Source of the DNA: RI-153 sp963752935
Lineage (GTDB): Bacteria > Chloroflexota > Anaerolineae > Caldilineales > Caldilineaceae
Assembly (NCBI GenBank): GCA_963752935.1
Contig: CAVWAL010000020.1
Location: 186,001 to 250,000, forward strand
Length of the DNA: 64,000 nt
Direction of reading: 5' to 3'
The translations under genes and the position numbers were made by a program. The notes beneath the pieces are model-generated. The model did no database searches. It was not told the origin of the DNA and saw nothing but the letters and a program-made list of their open reading frames with translations. Numbering within the stretch: position 1 is the first letter of the stretch; each line of letters starts with the position of its first letter. Positions 8,609 to 18,341 of this stretch are shown here, one piece after another.

Positions 8609-10097
8609 TCATCCCTGCAAGAGATCCTGTAACCTTTGCTTGATCATCTGCGGATCACCCTGGCCTTTGGTGGCGCGCATCGTCTGGCCCATGAAGAAGC
8701 CGAAGAGCTTTTCCTCACCCCCACGGAAGCGGTTGAGTTCGTCGGGATTGGCATCGAGGATGGCCTGGATGGCACTGTCGATGACCGACGTGTCGCTGAC
8801 CAGCGCCCATCCTTGCTGTTTGACGATGACATCGGGATCTTCGCCGTTGGCTGCCATCAGTTCAAGTACTTTTTTACCGGTATTCAGGTTAATGGTCTTT
8901 TCGTCGAGCAGGCGCAACAGAGCGGCCAACTGCTGGGGGCGAATGGGCAGATCGGCAAGCTGACGCAGATCCTGGGCGTCACCCGCGGCGTAGATCAGGC
9001 GGAAGAGTTCGCCCGTGATCCAATTGGCGACGCGCTGAGGCTTGTCGTCGCTGCTGCCGTAGGCGGCCACGGCTTCCTCGAAGAAGTTAGCCACCTGAAT
9101 CTCGCTGGTGAGGATCTCAGCGTCGACGGCGCGCACGCCCCAATCCTCCTCGTAGCGCGCACGGCGGGCATCGGGCAGTTCAGGCAGCGTAGCACGGATC
9201 TCGTCGATCCACGGCTGCATGATCACCAGCGGCGGCAGATCCGGTTCGGGGAAGTAGCGATAATCCTCGGAACTCTCTTTGCTGCGCTGCAAGACGGTGC
9301 GCTGTGCGTTTTCATCCCAGCCCATGTTGACCTGCTGCACGCGGCCACCTTCCTCGATGACACGAGCCTGGCGTACCGTTTCATAGGCGATGGCACTGCG
9401 CACGGCGCGGAAACTGTTGAGATTCTTCACCTCGACCTTGGTGCCATATTCGCCACGGGCCGTCTGTTCGGGCGTGCGTACACTGATGTTGGGCTCACAG
9501 CGCATGGCGCCCTTCTCCATGTCTCCGCTGTTGACGCCCAGATAGCGCAGGATCGTGCGCAGTTTGGTGAGAAAGGCGTACGCCTCTTCGGGACTGTTGA
9601 TGTCGGCTTCGGTGACGATTTCGAGCAACGGCATGCCGGCGCGGTTGAGATCAACCAGCGTGTAGCCGCCGTCGTGGATATTCTTGCCCGTATCCTCTTC
9701 GAGGTGGGCGCGGCGGATGCGGATACGCTTGCTGGCGCCGTCGGGCAGATCGACATCGATCCAGCCATCGATACAGAGAGGTAATTCGTACTGCGAAATC
9801 TGATAGCCTTTGGGGAGATCGGGGTAGTGATAGTTTTTGCGCGGCGAAGACGGCCGTCTCCGCGATCCGGCAATTGAGCGCCAATCCCGTCTTGATCGTA
9901 GCTTCCACGGCCGCACGGTTGATCACCGGCATGGCGCCGGGCAACCCCAGGCAGGTAGGGCAGGTATGTGTATTGGGCGGTGCGCCCTGATAGTCGGTGC
10001 TACAGCGGCAAAACATCTTGGTGCGGGTGAGCAGTTGCGCATGAACTTCCATGCCCACTACCACCTGATATTTTTGCGTTTCTTGAACAGCAGTCAT
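8609..10097 (-). CDS. gatB: Asp/Glu-tRNA amidotransferase subunit B, with a single-base frameshift
   Basis: GatB is the glutamyl/aspartyl-tRNA-binding kinase subunit of GatCAB, which converts Glu-tRNA(Gln) to Gln-tRNA(Gln). The N-terminal part (VVVGMEVHAQLLTRTKMFCRCSTDY, APPNTHTCPTCLGLPGA) carries the zinc-binding cysteines. After ETAVFA near 9842 the frame changes, and RKNYHYPDLPKGYQISQYE continues one base out of phase, consistent with one inserted base. The C-terminal YqeY/tail domain is complete, and total length (about 495 residues) fits the family. The gene should be essential, so a sequence error is the most likely cause. gatA and gatC are not adjacent; the amidase at 49647 is a different type. 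The start at 10097 is preferred over 10115. Confidence 0.9.
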
Positions 10098-10346
10098 AAG
10101 TTCACAGGTCCACAAGATGGTCGAAAGGTAGAGTCGAAAGTGTCGCCATCATAGCACAGCGGATAGAGCAGAACAAACCGACCGCACTTATTTTGCGGCG
10201 CTATCGTTCGCAATGCGTGGTCGAATCAGTGGGCAAGCGCGGAACAAAAACCCAGCATCTCGACGTCTATTGAGCGAAGCTTGTGGTGTCGAGCTTATAC
10301 CTGCCTCGGTTCGGTTTTTTGACAGCCACCGATTGCAGTACGGATA

Positions 10347-12935
10347 ATGGAGATTATGGATCGTATTTTAAGTTACTTGCCAATTTTTCGCTGGGTAACA
10401 GGAGCGCTGCTGGTTTTGGCGGTAGCGTTGCTGATCACGGCGCGTCTCTGGGATCGGTCTACCGCTGAACCGGTGACCTTGACCCTCCCCACCGAAACAA
10501 AGTCTGCGCAAGGAGTTGTGCCTACCTTTACACCGACGACAGGGACAACGGTGCAAAGTGAAGGCGCTGCCTTAGCGGATAGTTCGCCGGTCAACCGCGC
10601 CGCCGAAGTGGCCGCCGTTGACCAACCGACGTTAACACCCACGCCTTCGCCGACGGCCATCCTGTCGCCAACGGAACAACTGGACGAAGCGGCGCATCTG
10701 CACCGGCTGGGCTACTATGGCGAGGAACAGACCATGCTGGCGGCGGTGTTGGCCGATGCGAGCAGTGGCGCCGTCGACCGATTGGAAGCACGCTATCGGC
10801 TGGTGGAATCCTACCTGGCCGAGGATGCCCACGCCCAGGCGCTGGACTCGCTCGATCTCTTTGTGGCGGACGCCGCCAATCTGCCCGCCGACGACCCACG
10901 GCGACTTGATGCGACCTTCCTGCGCGCAGAGGCGCTCAGCGGTCTGGGACGCGCCGAGGAAGCCGTGGCGGCCTATACCCAGTTTCTGGACGAGTATCCT
11001 CAACTGAGTGAAACCATTTTCGAGTTGATTGGCCAGACCTACCGGGACGCCGCTAACCCAAGTGCCGCCGCCGATGCCTTCGGGCGCGCTGCCGCCTCGG
11101 TTGTGGACAACGCCACGCTGGCGCGCTTGCTCGAAGCCCAGGCGTCGCTGCTTGAAAGTGCAGGCCGGTGGGCCGATGCGGCCGCTGCTTATGATCAGAT
11201 CCTCTCGTTCGCCGTAAATCCAAATTATCGCACGGCGATCGGCACACGCGCCGGCAATGCCTACGCCGAAGCAGGGAACGAAGCCGAAGCCATCGCGCGT
11301 TGGCAAACCGTCCTGGCGGAAGAGGGAGCCAGCGCCGCCGCTCATCCGGCGCTGGCAGCGTTGGTGGGGCGTGGCGCGCCCGTTGATCTCATTTTGCGAG
11401 GCTCGATCAATGTGGCCGCAGGATCGACGCTCCCGGCCATCAACGCTTTCGAGGCCTTTATCAACGAAAACCCATCTGATGCCAGAGTGGGGGAAGCGCT
11501 CCACGGCATGGGGCAAGCCCATCTGGCATTAGGAAACTTCGCCGAGGCCCAGGCGCTCTTTGAGCGTACCATCGCCGAATACCCGTCCTGTGTCTGTTTC
11601 GGACAGGCGAAGATCGATCAAGCGCGCTTGGCCATCCTGAGCGGGAACGACATCGAAGGGCGACGCATCTACCGCACCTTTGCGCGGGAACACGCCGACA
11701 ACCCGTTGGCGGCGGAGGCACTGTGGCTGAGTGCGCTCTCGGCGATCAGCGCCGACAACCAACTTGAAGCCGCCGTAGACTTTTTCTCGCTGGTCGACGC
11801 CTTCCCAGGTAGCGAACGGGCGCCCAGAGCGCTCTATATATTGGGCATTGGCTCAATGAGCAATCGACTCTATACACAGGCGGTGCTTAGTTTCAGTCGT
11901 CTGCAAAATGAGTATCCTGCCGAACAGCCGCAGGCGACTTCCTATTGGCTAGGCCGCGCCTACGCTGCGCGCGGAGACGCCGAAAACGCAACGGCCCAGT
12001 GGCAAGCCCTGGTCGATCGCGAACCGGACACCTATTACGGCGTGCTGGCCGGGGTGGCGTTGCTAGATACGAATCACAGTAACAACGTCTTTCGTCTGGT
12101 GCCGGAACTGCCCAATCCCGCGTCTACATTGGCGGGTGATGACGGCAGCCGGGCCTTCGCCGAACAATGGCTGTCCGGCTGGAGTGGTGTGGACGCCGGG
12201 GAGTTGGCGACGTTGCCCGCCGCCGTGGCCAACGATCCTGATTTGAGCGCGGGTGAAATGCTATTGCGTCTGGATCGCCGCGGGGAAGCGTTGTCTTTGT
12301 TGCAGCGGGTTGCCAATCGCTACAGCGAGGATGCCCATGCGTTGTATGCCCTGGCCCTGCATTTCCAAGAGTTGGGCACCTACGGTCTGGCTATCAACGT
12401 TTCGACGAAGTTGATGACGCTCAGTGGCGCGTCGCTGGTCGAGGGGACACCCTCCTTTTTGCAGCGCATCGCCTACCCCGTCCATTTTGAGGAGTTGGTG
12501 GAACGAGAGGCCGCCGAATTTGGCATTGATCCACTGCTCTTCTACAGTCTGATCCGCCAGGAGAGCCTCTTCGAGGAGGGCGCTCGATCCTTCGCCGCCG
12601 CGCAAGGGTTGTCGCAGATTATCCCTGCCACGGGGGCTGAAATCGCCGAACGTCTCCGCTTCCCCAACTATTCGAACGCGCTCATCTACCGTCCGTACAT
12701 CAACGTGCGTTTCGGCGTCTTCTATCTGGATTGGGTGCGCGATTATGTAGAGAGTGGGAGCATTGTGGCTGCGCTGGCCGGCTACAATGCCGGGCCGGGC
12801 AATGCGCGCACCTGGCAGGGGTTGGCGGGCGGCGACGAAGCACTCTTCGTAGAGCTGATGACCTACAGCGAACCACGCCTGTACGTCCAGCGCATTCTTT
12901 CGCACTATTACCACTACAATCGACTGTATCGATAA
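10347..12935 (+). CDS. TPR-containing lytic transglycosylase (SLT domain)
   Basis: An 862-residue membrane-anchored peptidoglycan hydrolase. Residues 12-35 form a single transmembrane anchor, followed by a low-complexity Pro/Thr segment (TPTPSPTAILSPTEQ). About 550 residues of TPR-like helical repeats come next (for example AEALSGLGRAEEAVAAYTQFLDEYP). The C-terminal SLT domain (residues about 710-862) has the catalytic glutamate at about position 739 in SLIRQESLFEE, followed by AAAQGLSQIIPATG and ALAGYNAGPGNA, the standard Slt motifs. It probably cleaves glycan strands during wall remodelling. It converges on the transhydrogenase gene with a shared terminator. Confidence 0.85.
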   Translation: MEIMDRILSYLPIFRWVTGALLVLAVALLITARLWDRSTAEPVTLTLPTETKSAQGVVPTFTPTTGTTVQSEGAALADSSPVNRAAEVAAVDQPTLTPTPSPTAILSPTEQLDEAAHLHRLGYYGEEQTMLAAVLADASSGAVDRLEARYRLVESYLAEDAHAQALDSLDLFVADAANLPADDPRRLDATFLRAEALSGLGRAEEAVAAYTQFLDEYPQLSETIFELIGQTYRDAANPSAAADAFGRAAASVVDNATLARLLEAQASLLESAGRWADAAAAYDQILSFAVNPNYRTAIGTRAGNAYAEAGNEAEAIARWQTVLAEEGASAAAHPALAALVGRGAPVDLILRGSINVAAGSTLPAINAFEAFINENPSDARVGEALHGMGQAHLALGNFAEAQALFERTIAEYPSCVCFGQAKIDQARLAILSGNDIEGRRIYRTFAREHADNPLAAEALWLSALSAISADNQLEAAVDFFSLVDAFPGSERAPRALYILGIGSMSNRLYTQAVLSFSRLQNEYPAEQPQATSYWLGRAYAARGDAENATAQWQALVDREPDTYYGVLAGVALLDTNHSNNVFRLVPELPNPASTLAGDDGSRAFAEQWLSGWSGVDAGELATLPAAVANDPDLSAGEMLLRLDRRGEALSLLQRVANRYSEDAHALYALALHFQELGTYGLAINVSTKLMTLSGASLVEGTPSFLQRIAYPVHFEELVEREAAEFGIDPLLFYSLIRQESLFEEGARSFAAAQGLSQIIPATGAEIAERLRFPNYSNALIYRPYINVRFGVFYLDWVRDYVESGSIVAALAGYNAGPGNARTWQGLAGGDEALFVELMTYSEPRLYVQRILSHYYHYNRLYR

Positions 12936-12938
12936 GGG

Positions 12939-12980
12939 TAGCGAGGCGCGACGATCGTTCCTGAGCGCGCCTCGCTATTT
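12939..12980. terminator. Bidirectional hairpin between convergent genes
   Basis: TAGCGAGGCGCG (12939-12950) pairs with CGCGCCTCGCTA (12966-12977) and is followed by TTTG. It lies 4 bases past the transglycosylase stop and just before the end of the convergent transhydrogenase gene. Confidence 0.65.
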
Positions 12981-12990
12981 GTCGCGCCCG

Positions 12991-14268
12991 CTACCAATAG
13001 CGCATGGCACCCCTGAACAACGTGCGTAGATCCGCCGCATCCGCCGGGCGAGGCGACAGTTTGGTGACACGGTGCTGGGGCAATGTCCCCTGAACGAGCG
13101 CTTCAATATCGTCCTCACCAAAGCCAATGGCGCTTAGGCCATTGGGCACACCCACTTTCTGCATTAAGGCAATGATGGCGTCGGCCAACAGATCGCCCGC
13201 CTTCTCCAGGGGGACATCGTGCGTGTCCACCCCCATGAGGCGCGCAGCGTAGAGGTGACGTTCGGGGTTAGCGGCCGCCGTGAAGCGGAAGACCGACGGT
13301 GCGTTGAGAATCACCGACATGCCGTGCGGGATAATTGCGTGGTCGGTCGGATACCCCGGCGGCTGATAGTTGCGCACCATGCCTGATACAGGGTAGGACA
13401 TGCCGTGCGGCAGATGGACACCGGCATTGCCAAAGCCAATCCCGGCGAAGGCTGAAGCCAGCAACATCTGGCTGCGCGCTTCGTCGTCTTCCGGGTCGTT
13501 GACAGCGGCTACGATGTGCTTTGCTACCATCTCCACTGCCCGCGCTGCCCAAATATCGCTGATGGGGTTTGATCCTTGATAGGCAGGGCGCAGTTCCGGT
13601 CGCTCCGGCGCAGGTCGATCCTGGTAGGGCAGCGCCGTCAGCGATTCCAGCGCATGGCTGAGCACGTCCAGCCCGCTGCCGGCGGCCACCATTTTGGGCA
13701 ATGTGCGCGTATTGTGCGGGTCGAGAATACCCAAAACGGGACGCAGCGCACGGTGGGCAATGCCTGTTTTGGCGTGCATTTCGGTGAGATCGAAGATGGC
13801 GACGCCGGTCGTTTCACTGCCGGTGCCCGCCGTCGTAGGGATCGCGATCAATGGTTTTAGCGGACCCGGGATCGGTTCCCCGCGGCCGATAGGCGGGTTG
13901 ACATAGGCCAACAGATCGGCGGGATAGGTGGCGTAGAGATTGGCTGCCTTGGCCGTGTCGATCACCGAACCGCCGCCCACGGCGATATAGCCGTCGAATT
14001 GTCCCTTTCGGGCAAAGTCGATGGCCTGGTGGAACGATCCATCAGTGGGTTCTACACGTACCTGATCGTAGACGACGGCATCAATCCCGGCGGTACGCAG
14101 CGCCGCCAGTGTGACTGTCACAGGTTCAAGTTTTGCAAGGCGGGCGTCGGTGACCACCAGCACTCGTTGCGCGCCAAGACGGCGCATATCGCCGCCCACT
14201 TCGCGGGTGGCGCCCGGCCCATACTTGATGCTCGACGTATCCATCATAAAGGCAGTTTCGGTGACCAT
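12991..14268 (-). CDS. Hydroxyacid-oxoacid transhydrogenase (iron-containing ADH family, ADHFE1-like)
   Basis: A 425-residue group III alcohol dehydrogenase most like mitochondrial ADHFE1, which transfers hydride from 4-hydroxybutyrate to 2-oxoglutarate. Matching blocks include SSIKYGPGATREVG, VRVEPTDGSFHQAIDFA, VGGGSVIDTAKAANLYA, IPTTAGTGSETTGVAIFD, AYQGSNPISDIWA and SAFAGIGFGNAGVHLPHGMSYP. The last includes metal-ligand histidines together with the later DHAIIPHG. The start at 14268 is chosen because GGAGG lies six bases upstream; the ATG at 14274 overlaps that site, and the longer frame to 14406 has no support. No pathway partners are adjacent. Confidence 0.8.
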   Translation of the reverse strand: MVTETAFMMDTSSIKYGPGATREVGGDMRRLGAQRVLVVTDARLAKLEPVTVTLAALRTAGIDAVVYDQVRVEPTDGSFHQAIDFARKGQFDGYIAVGGGSVIDTAKAANLYATYPADLLAYVNPPIGRGEPIPGPLKPLIAIPTTAGTGSETTGVAIFDLTEMHAKTGIAHRALRPVLGILDPHNTRTLPKMVAAGSGLDVLSHALESLTALPYQDRPAPERPELRPAYQGSNPISDIWAARAVEMVAKHIVAAVNDPEDDEARSQMLLASAFAGIGFGNAGVHLPHGMSYPVSGMVRNYQPPGYPTDHAIIPHGMSVILNAPSVFRFTAAANPERHLYAARLMGVDTHDVPLEKAGDLLADAIIALMQKVGVPNGLSAIGFGEDDIEALVQGTLPQHRVTKLSPRPADAADLRTLFRGAMRYW

Positions 14269-14687
14269 CGTCATCCTCCGCGTGGGTAGTCTGTGATTTG
14301 GGGTTGGAGAGTGATAGGCAGTGTACCCGCTAGAAGAGAGATCTTCAAGACGCAACCTTCCTGCCCGGCTATGCACGGGAATTTGACTTGGTTTGGGCGT
14401 TACCATAAAATACCTCGGTCACTTTTGCCTTGTGAAAGCGAATACAAAGCCCCGAGACGGGGCATGCTACAAAGATGTGGCAGCAGGCTCTTGGCCTCTG
14501 CGTGCAGGATTTGTGGGGGCAGGGGCTATTTCTATGGCTACCGGCTCCTCCTGCCGCTGGCCTGTTTTTTTGTTGGGCAGCAGAGACTACTGCTGAGGTC
14601 AGCGCCGATCAAGGAGAGTGGTTACGTATCCCTATCGTTATCCGCTGGATGCATAGTTGCATGAATCTGTATAGAGGAGGAAGTGCT
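14269..14687. other. Long leader region upstream of the pyrophosphatase gene
   Basis: About 420 bases between divergent genes. It contains a short GCCCC-GAGAC-GGGGC hairpin (14448-14462). A GC-rich stretch ends in CTGGCCTG followed by seven T (around 14557-14575), which could be an attenuator in the leader RNA. No known riboswitch class was recognised. An open frame does cross the region in phase with the pyrophosphatase, but it looks non-protein-like. Confidence 0.35.
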
Positions 14688-16751
14688 TTGTTGACTGGAA
14701 CCAATGCCATTGGCTTTACCCTGGCAATTGCGGTTGTCGGGCTGATCTACGTCGCCGTTCAACTGGCTCGCGTCTTGCGTATGGACGCCGGGAACGAGAC
14801 CATGCAAGAGATTGCACATGCCATTCAGGAGGGGGCGGCGGCATTCTTGAACCGTGAGTATACCTTCCTGGCCGGTTTTGTCGTCGTTGTCGCCATTGTG
14901 ACGGCGACCTTTTTGAACTGGCAGACAGCCGCTAGCTTTATCTTGGGGGCGTTTGCCTCAGGCGCAGCCGGCTACTTGGGCATGTACACGGCGGTTCGCG
15001 CCAATGTGCGTACTGCGGCAGCGGCGAGCAAAAGCTTAAACGATGGCCTACGTGTGGCCTTTAGCAGCGGTTCGATCATGGGGATGGCCGTGGTCAGCTT
15101 TAGCCTGCTCGGTATGACGGGCCTCTTCCTCTTCTTCTCGGCGATGGGCTTCCCCGAAACCGACGTGATCAGCTATATCACCGGGTTTGGCTTTGGGGCG
15201 AGTTCCATTGCCTTGTTTGCACGTGTGGGTGGCGGTATTTACACCAAGGCCGCTGATGTAGGCGCCGACCTGGTGGGTAAGGTAGAAAAGGGCATCCCCG
15301 AGGATGATCCACGCAACCCCGCCGTGATTGCCGACAATGTGGGCGACAATGTGGGTGATGTGGCCGGGATGGGCGCCGACCTGTTCGAGAGCTACAGTGG
15401 TTCGATCATTGCGGCGGCCGCCTTGGGGGCTATCATCACCACAACTTCACAGCCCGACACGCTCATCGTGCTGCCTTTTCTGATTGCGTCGGTCGGTGTG
15501 ATCGCCTCTTTGCTGGGTACTTTTCTGGTGCGCACCAAAGAAGGCGCGACCCAGGAAGATTTGCTCAACACGTTGCGCTTAGCCATCTATGGCGCGTCGG
15601 CGATTGTATTGGTCTTTACAGCCGGGTTGATTGGGCTGACCGGCGCCAGTTGGAACTTCTTCTTCGTGGTGTTGGTGGGGCTTTTGGCCGGAAACGGCAT
15701 TGGCTATTTCACTGAATACTACACCAGCTATACATCGAAGCCGACGCAGGGTATCGCGGCGGCCGCCGAGACGGGCTCTGCTACGTTGATCATTCAGGGG
15801 TTGGCGGTCGGGATGATCAGCACCGTCGCCCCTGTGTTGATCGTGGCGGTCGCCATTATCCTCTCACTTTGGCTGGGTGCCGGCAGTGGAGGGCTGAATG
15901 GTGGTCTCTTTGCCGTCGCCCTGGCCGGTGTGGGCATGTTGAGCACGCTGGGCATCACGTTGGCGACCGATGCCTACGGACCTGTTGCCGACAATGCCGG
16001 CGGTATTGCGGAAATGGCGCATCTGCCCAGCAATGTGCGCGAACGCACCGACGCGCTGGACAGCCTGGGCAATACGACTGCCGCTACGGGTAAAGGGTTT
16101 GCGATTGGTTCGGCCGTGTTGACGGCGTTGGCCTTGATGGCGGCCTACATTCAGGCGGCGGGTCTGCGCCCCGAGGATCTCAGTCTGCTCGACTCGGAAA
16201 TGATCCCCGGCCTGTTGATCGGCGCCATGCTTCCCTATCTGTTTGCGGCGCTGACGATGACGGCGGTGGGAAAGGCAGCCTTCGAGATTGTGATGGAAGT
16301 TCGCCGCCAGTTCAAGGAGATCCCAGGGTTGATGGACGGCACAGGAAAGCCTGATTACCGGCAGTGTGTCGCCATCAGTACGCAGAGCGCGCTGCGCGAG
16401 ATGGTGTTGCCCGGCGCCCTGGCCGTGGTGGTGCCGCTGCTCGTCGGTTTCATCCTGGGGCGTGAGGCGGTGGCCGGGATGCTGGTCGGCTCGATTGCTT
16501 CGGGCTTTATGCTGGCAGTCATGATGGCCAACTCTGGCGGCGCCTGGGACAACGCCAAAAAGTGGATCGAGACCGGCGTTATGGGCGGCAAAGGCTCGGA
16601 TGCCCACAAAGCCGCCGTCGTGGGTGACACCGTCGGCGATCCATTCAAGGATACCAGCGGCCCCGCGCTGAACATTTTGATCAAGCTGATGAGCATCGTC
16701 AGCCTGGTCTTTGCCAGTGCCTTCGGGGCCGGTTTGCTCAACATCTTTTAG
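14688..16751 (+). CDS. hppA: Membrane-bound ion-translocating pyrophosphatase
   Basis: Integral membrane pump that couples pyrophosphate hydrolysis to H+ or Na+ export, about 687 residues with roughly 16 membrane segments. Signature motifs are GGGIYTKAADVGADLVGKVE, EDDPRNPAVIADNVGDNVGDVAGMGADLFESY and the C-terminal VVGDTVGDPFKDTSGPALNILIKL, which bind Mg-pyrophosphate. The GNTTAATGKG segment has Ala where K+-independent enzymes have Lys, so a K+-dependent enzyme is predicted. H+ versus Na+ specificity is not decided here. The start is assigned to TTG 14688 (or 14691), 7-10 bases after AGAGGAGG. The in-frame ATG at 14661 precedes the ribosome site and is less likely. Confidence 0.9.
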   Translation: MLTGTNAIGFTLAIAVVGLIYVAVQLARVLRMDAGNETMQEIAHAIQEGAAAFLNREYTFLAGFVVVVAIVTATFLNWQTAASFILGAFASGAAGYLGMYTAVRANVRTAAAASKSLNDGLRVAFSSGSIMGMAVVSFSLLGMTGLFLFFSAMGFPETDVISYITGFGFGASSIALFARVGGGIYTKAADVGADLVGKVEKGIPEDDPRNPAVIADNVGDNVGDVAGMGADLFESYSGSIIAAAALGAIITTTSQPDTLIVLPFLIASVGVIASLLGTFLVRTKEGATQEDLLNTLRLAIYGASAIVLVFTAGLIGLTGASWNFFFVVLVGLLAGNGIGYFTEYYTSYTSKPTQGIAAAAETGSATLIIQGLAVGMISTVAPVLIVAVAIILSLWLGAGSGGLNGGLFAVALAGVGMLSTLGITLATDAYGPVADNAGGIAEMAHLPSNVRERTDALDSLGNTTAATGKGFAIGSAVLTALALMAAYIQAAGLRPEDLSLLDSEMIPGLLIGAMLPYLFAALTMTAVGKAAFEIVMEVRRQFKEIPGLMDGTGKPDYRQCVAISTQSALREMVLPGALAVVVPLLVGFILGREAVAGMLVGSIASGFMLAVMMANSGGAWDNAKKWIETGVMGGKGSDAHKAAVVGDTVGDPFKDTSGPALNILIKLMSIVSLVFASAFGAGLLNIF

Positions 16752-16775
16752 GCGCTGTTTGGTAACGGTTCGACG

Positions 16776-16815
16776 ACAGGTGCGACGCACGGCCAGTGTG
16801 TCGCACCTGTTTTCT
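16776..16815 (+). terminator. Intrinsic terminator after hppA
   Basis: ACAGGTGCGAC (16776-16786) pairs with GTCGCACCTGT (16800-16810), followed by TTTTCTT. Confidence 0.75.
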
Positions 16816-16937
16816 TGTGGTTTGAAAAGGTGGACGTGGACGTGAGCGCCTACCCGACCGGGCAGCGTGCCGAAAGCAGCATACTGCTCCCTTCAAAGAT
16901 CAGTGAGTACGACACGATGAGTTGTGCCGGGTAATGC

Positions 16938-17552
16938 TCAACCGCTAAAGCCCAACAGCCAGCCGGCCAGGAATGCCGCCTGTTTTTGACGAACAGGCTC
17001 ATGAAAGTGGACGTGATCGCAGTAGAGGTCGGGGCCGAGGTTGCGCGTAAAGGTGTAGAGATCGATGATCGGCACGCCGGCGGCGCGCATGATCTCATCG
17101 GCCGCCTGATTGTAGGCGACGCCGTCTGCGGCGAAACGGTGGAAGGTCATATCCGCAGTGTTGTGGATAGCCTCATCACATGGTGTGGTTCGCAGCCACA
17201 CCAGCCGTGGCCGCACCTGTGTAGCAACAGCGAGGACGGCGCGCAAGTTTTCTCGATACTGGCTGAGGGGAACCTGTTTGCGTCCGGTTACCGGATCGGT
17301 CTTGATGTCGTGCAAGCCGCAGTTGACCAGCAAAAGATCGGCATCAACGCCGCCGGCTGCCGCTTTGGCAGCCAGAAATGCCAGCACCCGCCCCGAATCG
17401 CCCCCATTGGCCCCCTGCGGATCATCGAGGTTGAGCAACGCCTCCTCTTCACCTTCCTTCCTGGCATAGTCTATGATCCCGTTAAGGTAGGCTTGCAGGT
17501 ACGGTCCGTACTGGATCGAGATGCTGTCGCCGATGATGTAGATTTTCTTCAT
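16938..17552 (-). CDS. SGNH/GDSL-type hydrolase
   Basis: A 204-residue esterase/lipase-like protein. It shows the SGNH blocks: nucleophile Ser in IIGDSISIQYGP (residues 6-17), Gly in GGDSGRVL, NCGLHD as the third block, and a C-terminal DHVHFHEP with the catalytic Asp and His. No signal peptide is visible, so it probably acts in the cytoplasm on an acyl or carbohydrate ester. It is convergent with hppA and divergent from the histidine phosphatase gene; no operon partner is evident. Confidence 0.75.
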   Translation of the reverse strand: MKKIYIIGDSISIQYGPYLQAYLNGIIDYARKEGEEEALLNLDDPQGANGGDSGRVLAFLAAKAAAGGVDADLLLVNCGLHDIKTDPVTGRKQVPLSQYRENLRAVLAVATQVRPRLVWLRTTPCDEAIHNTADMTFHRFAADGVAYNQAADEIMRAAGVPIIDLYTFTRNLGPDLYCDHVHFHEPVRQKQAAFLAGWLLGFSG

Positions 17553-17714
17553 TGGGTGATCCTTTACAGGTGGTGAGCGTAGTGGGGTTGTACCATTTTA
17601 GCACGGGTAAGACTTAGGCAAGTCTGGGTTTTGATATGCCGGAAACAACACCTACTCAACCGGCGAACTGCCGTTGAACGACATGAAACGGATTGCAGAA
17701 AATACGAGGATTCT

Positions 17715-18341
17715 ATGACCCGACTGATCTTGCTCCGCCATGCGGAGACTGAAGCGAACGTGAATGGGATTTGGCATGGCGCACTCGACGCGCCGCTGAC
17801 GCCATTGGGGGAGGCGCAAGTGGTTGCTACCACACGGCGTCTACTCGAAATAGACCGTGAATCGCCCATCGATCATATCTATGTGTCCCCGTTGGCCCGG
17901 GCGCAGCGGACGGCGCAAGCGTTGGCCAAGGCGATTGAGATCGATGTACGTATTGAACCCGGCCTGAGCGAGATGAGTATCGGTGATTGGGAAGGCCGGT
18001 CATTTGTCCAGTTGAGAGAAGTAGATCGGCTATGGGAGCGTTGGCAGGCCGATCCACATTTCACTCCCCCCAATGGCGAATCTCCGTTTGTGTTTGGGCG
18101 CCGTGTGCCGGCAACCTTCCGGCAGTTAGCCGAGACGCACCCTGGGCAGACACTATTGGCCGTGACGCATGGCGGAGTCATCAGCAACCTTCTGGCGCAG
18201 TGGCTGGGCGAGGGCCCCCAAGACTGGCGCCGGTGGGATCCCATGAACTGCGCTATTTCCATATTGGAACAGGGTGATGCTGGCTGGAATCCGATTCTGG
18301 TCAACGACACACAACACCTGGCCGGCATTGAACACCCATAA
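17715..18341 (+). CDS. Histidine phosphatase family protein (phosphoglycerate mutase-like)
   Basis: A 208-residue cytoplasmic phosphatase. The catalytic RHAETEANVNGIWHG motif starts at residue 8 with His9 as phospho-acceptor. The second conserved His is in AVTHGGVISNLLA. VSPLARAQRTAQAL and SEMSIGDWEG are further family blocks. The start at ATG 17715 follows ACGAGGA; an upstream extension to 17631 is unsupported. The family includes cobalamin-pathway CobC and broad phosphatases; the sequence alone does not choose the substrate. Confidence 0.8.
   Translation: MTRLILLRHAETEANVNGIWHGALDAPLTPLGEAQVVATTRRLLEIDRESPIDHIYVSPLARAQRTAQALAKAIEIDVRIEPGLSEMSIGDWEGRSFVQLREVDRLWERWQADPHFTPPNGESPFVFGRRVPATFRQLAETHPGQTLLAVTHGGVISNLLAQWLGEGPQDWRRWDPMNCAISILEQGDAGWNPILVNDTQHLAGIEHP

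Noticed and set aside
15864..16790. 308-residue minus-strand frame opposite hppA
   Set aside because: Shadow of the pyrophosphatase; no family features and no ribosome site.
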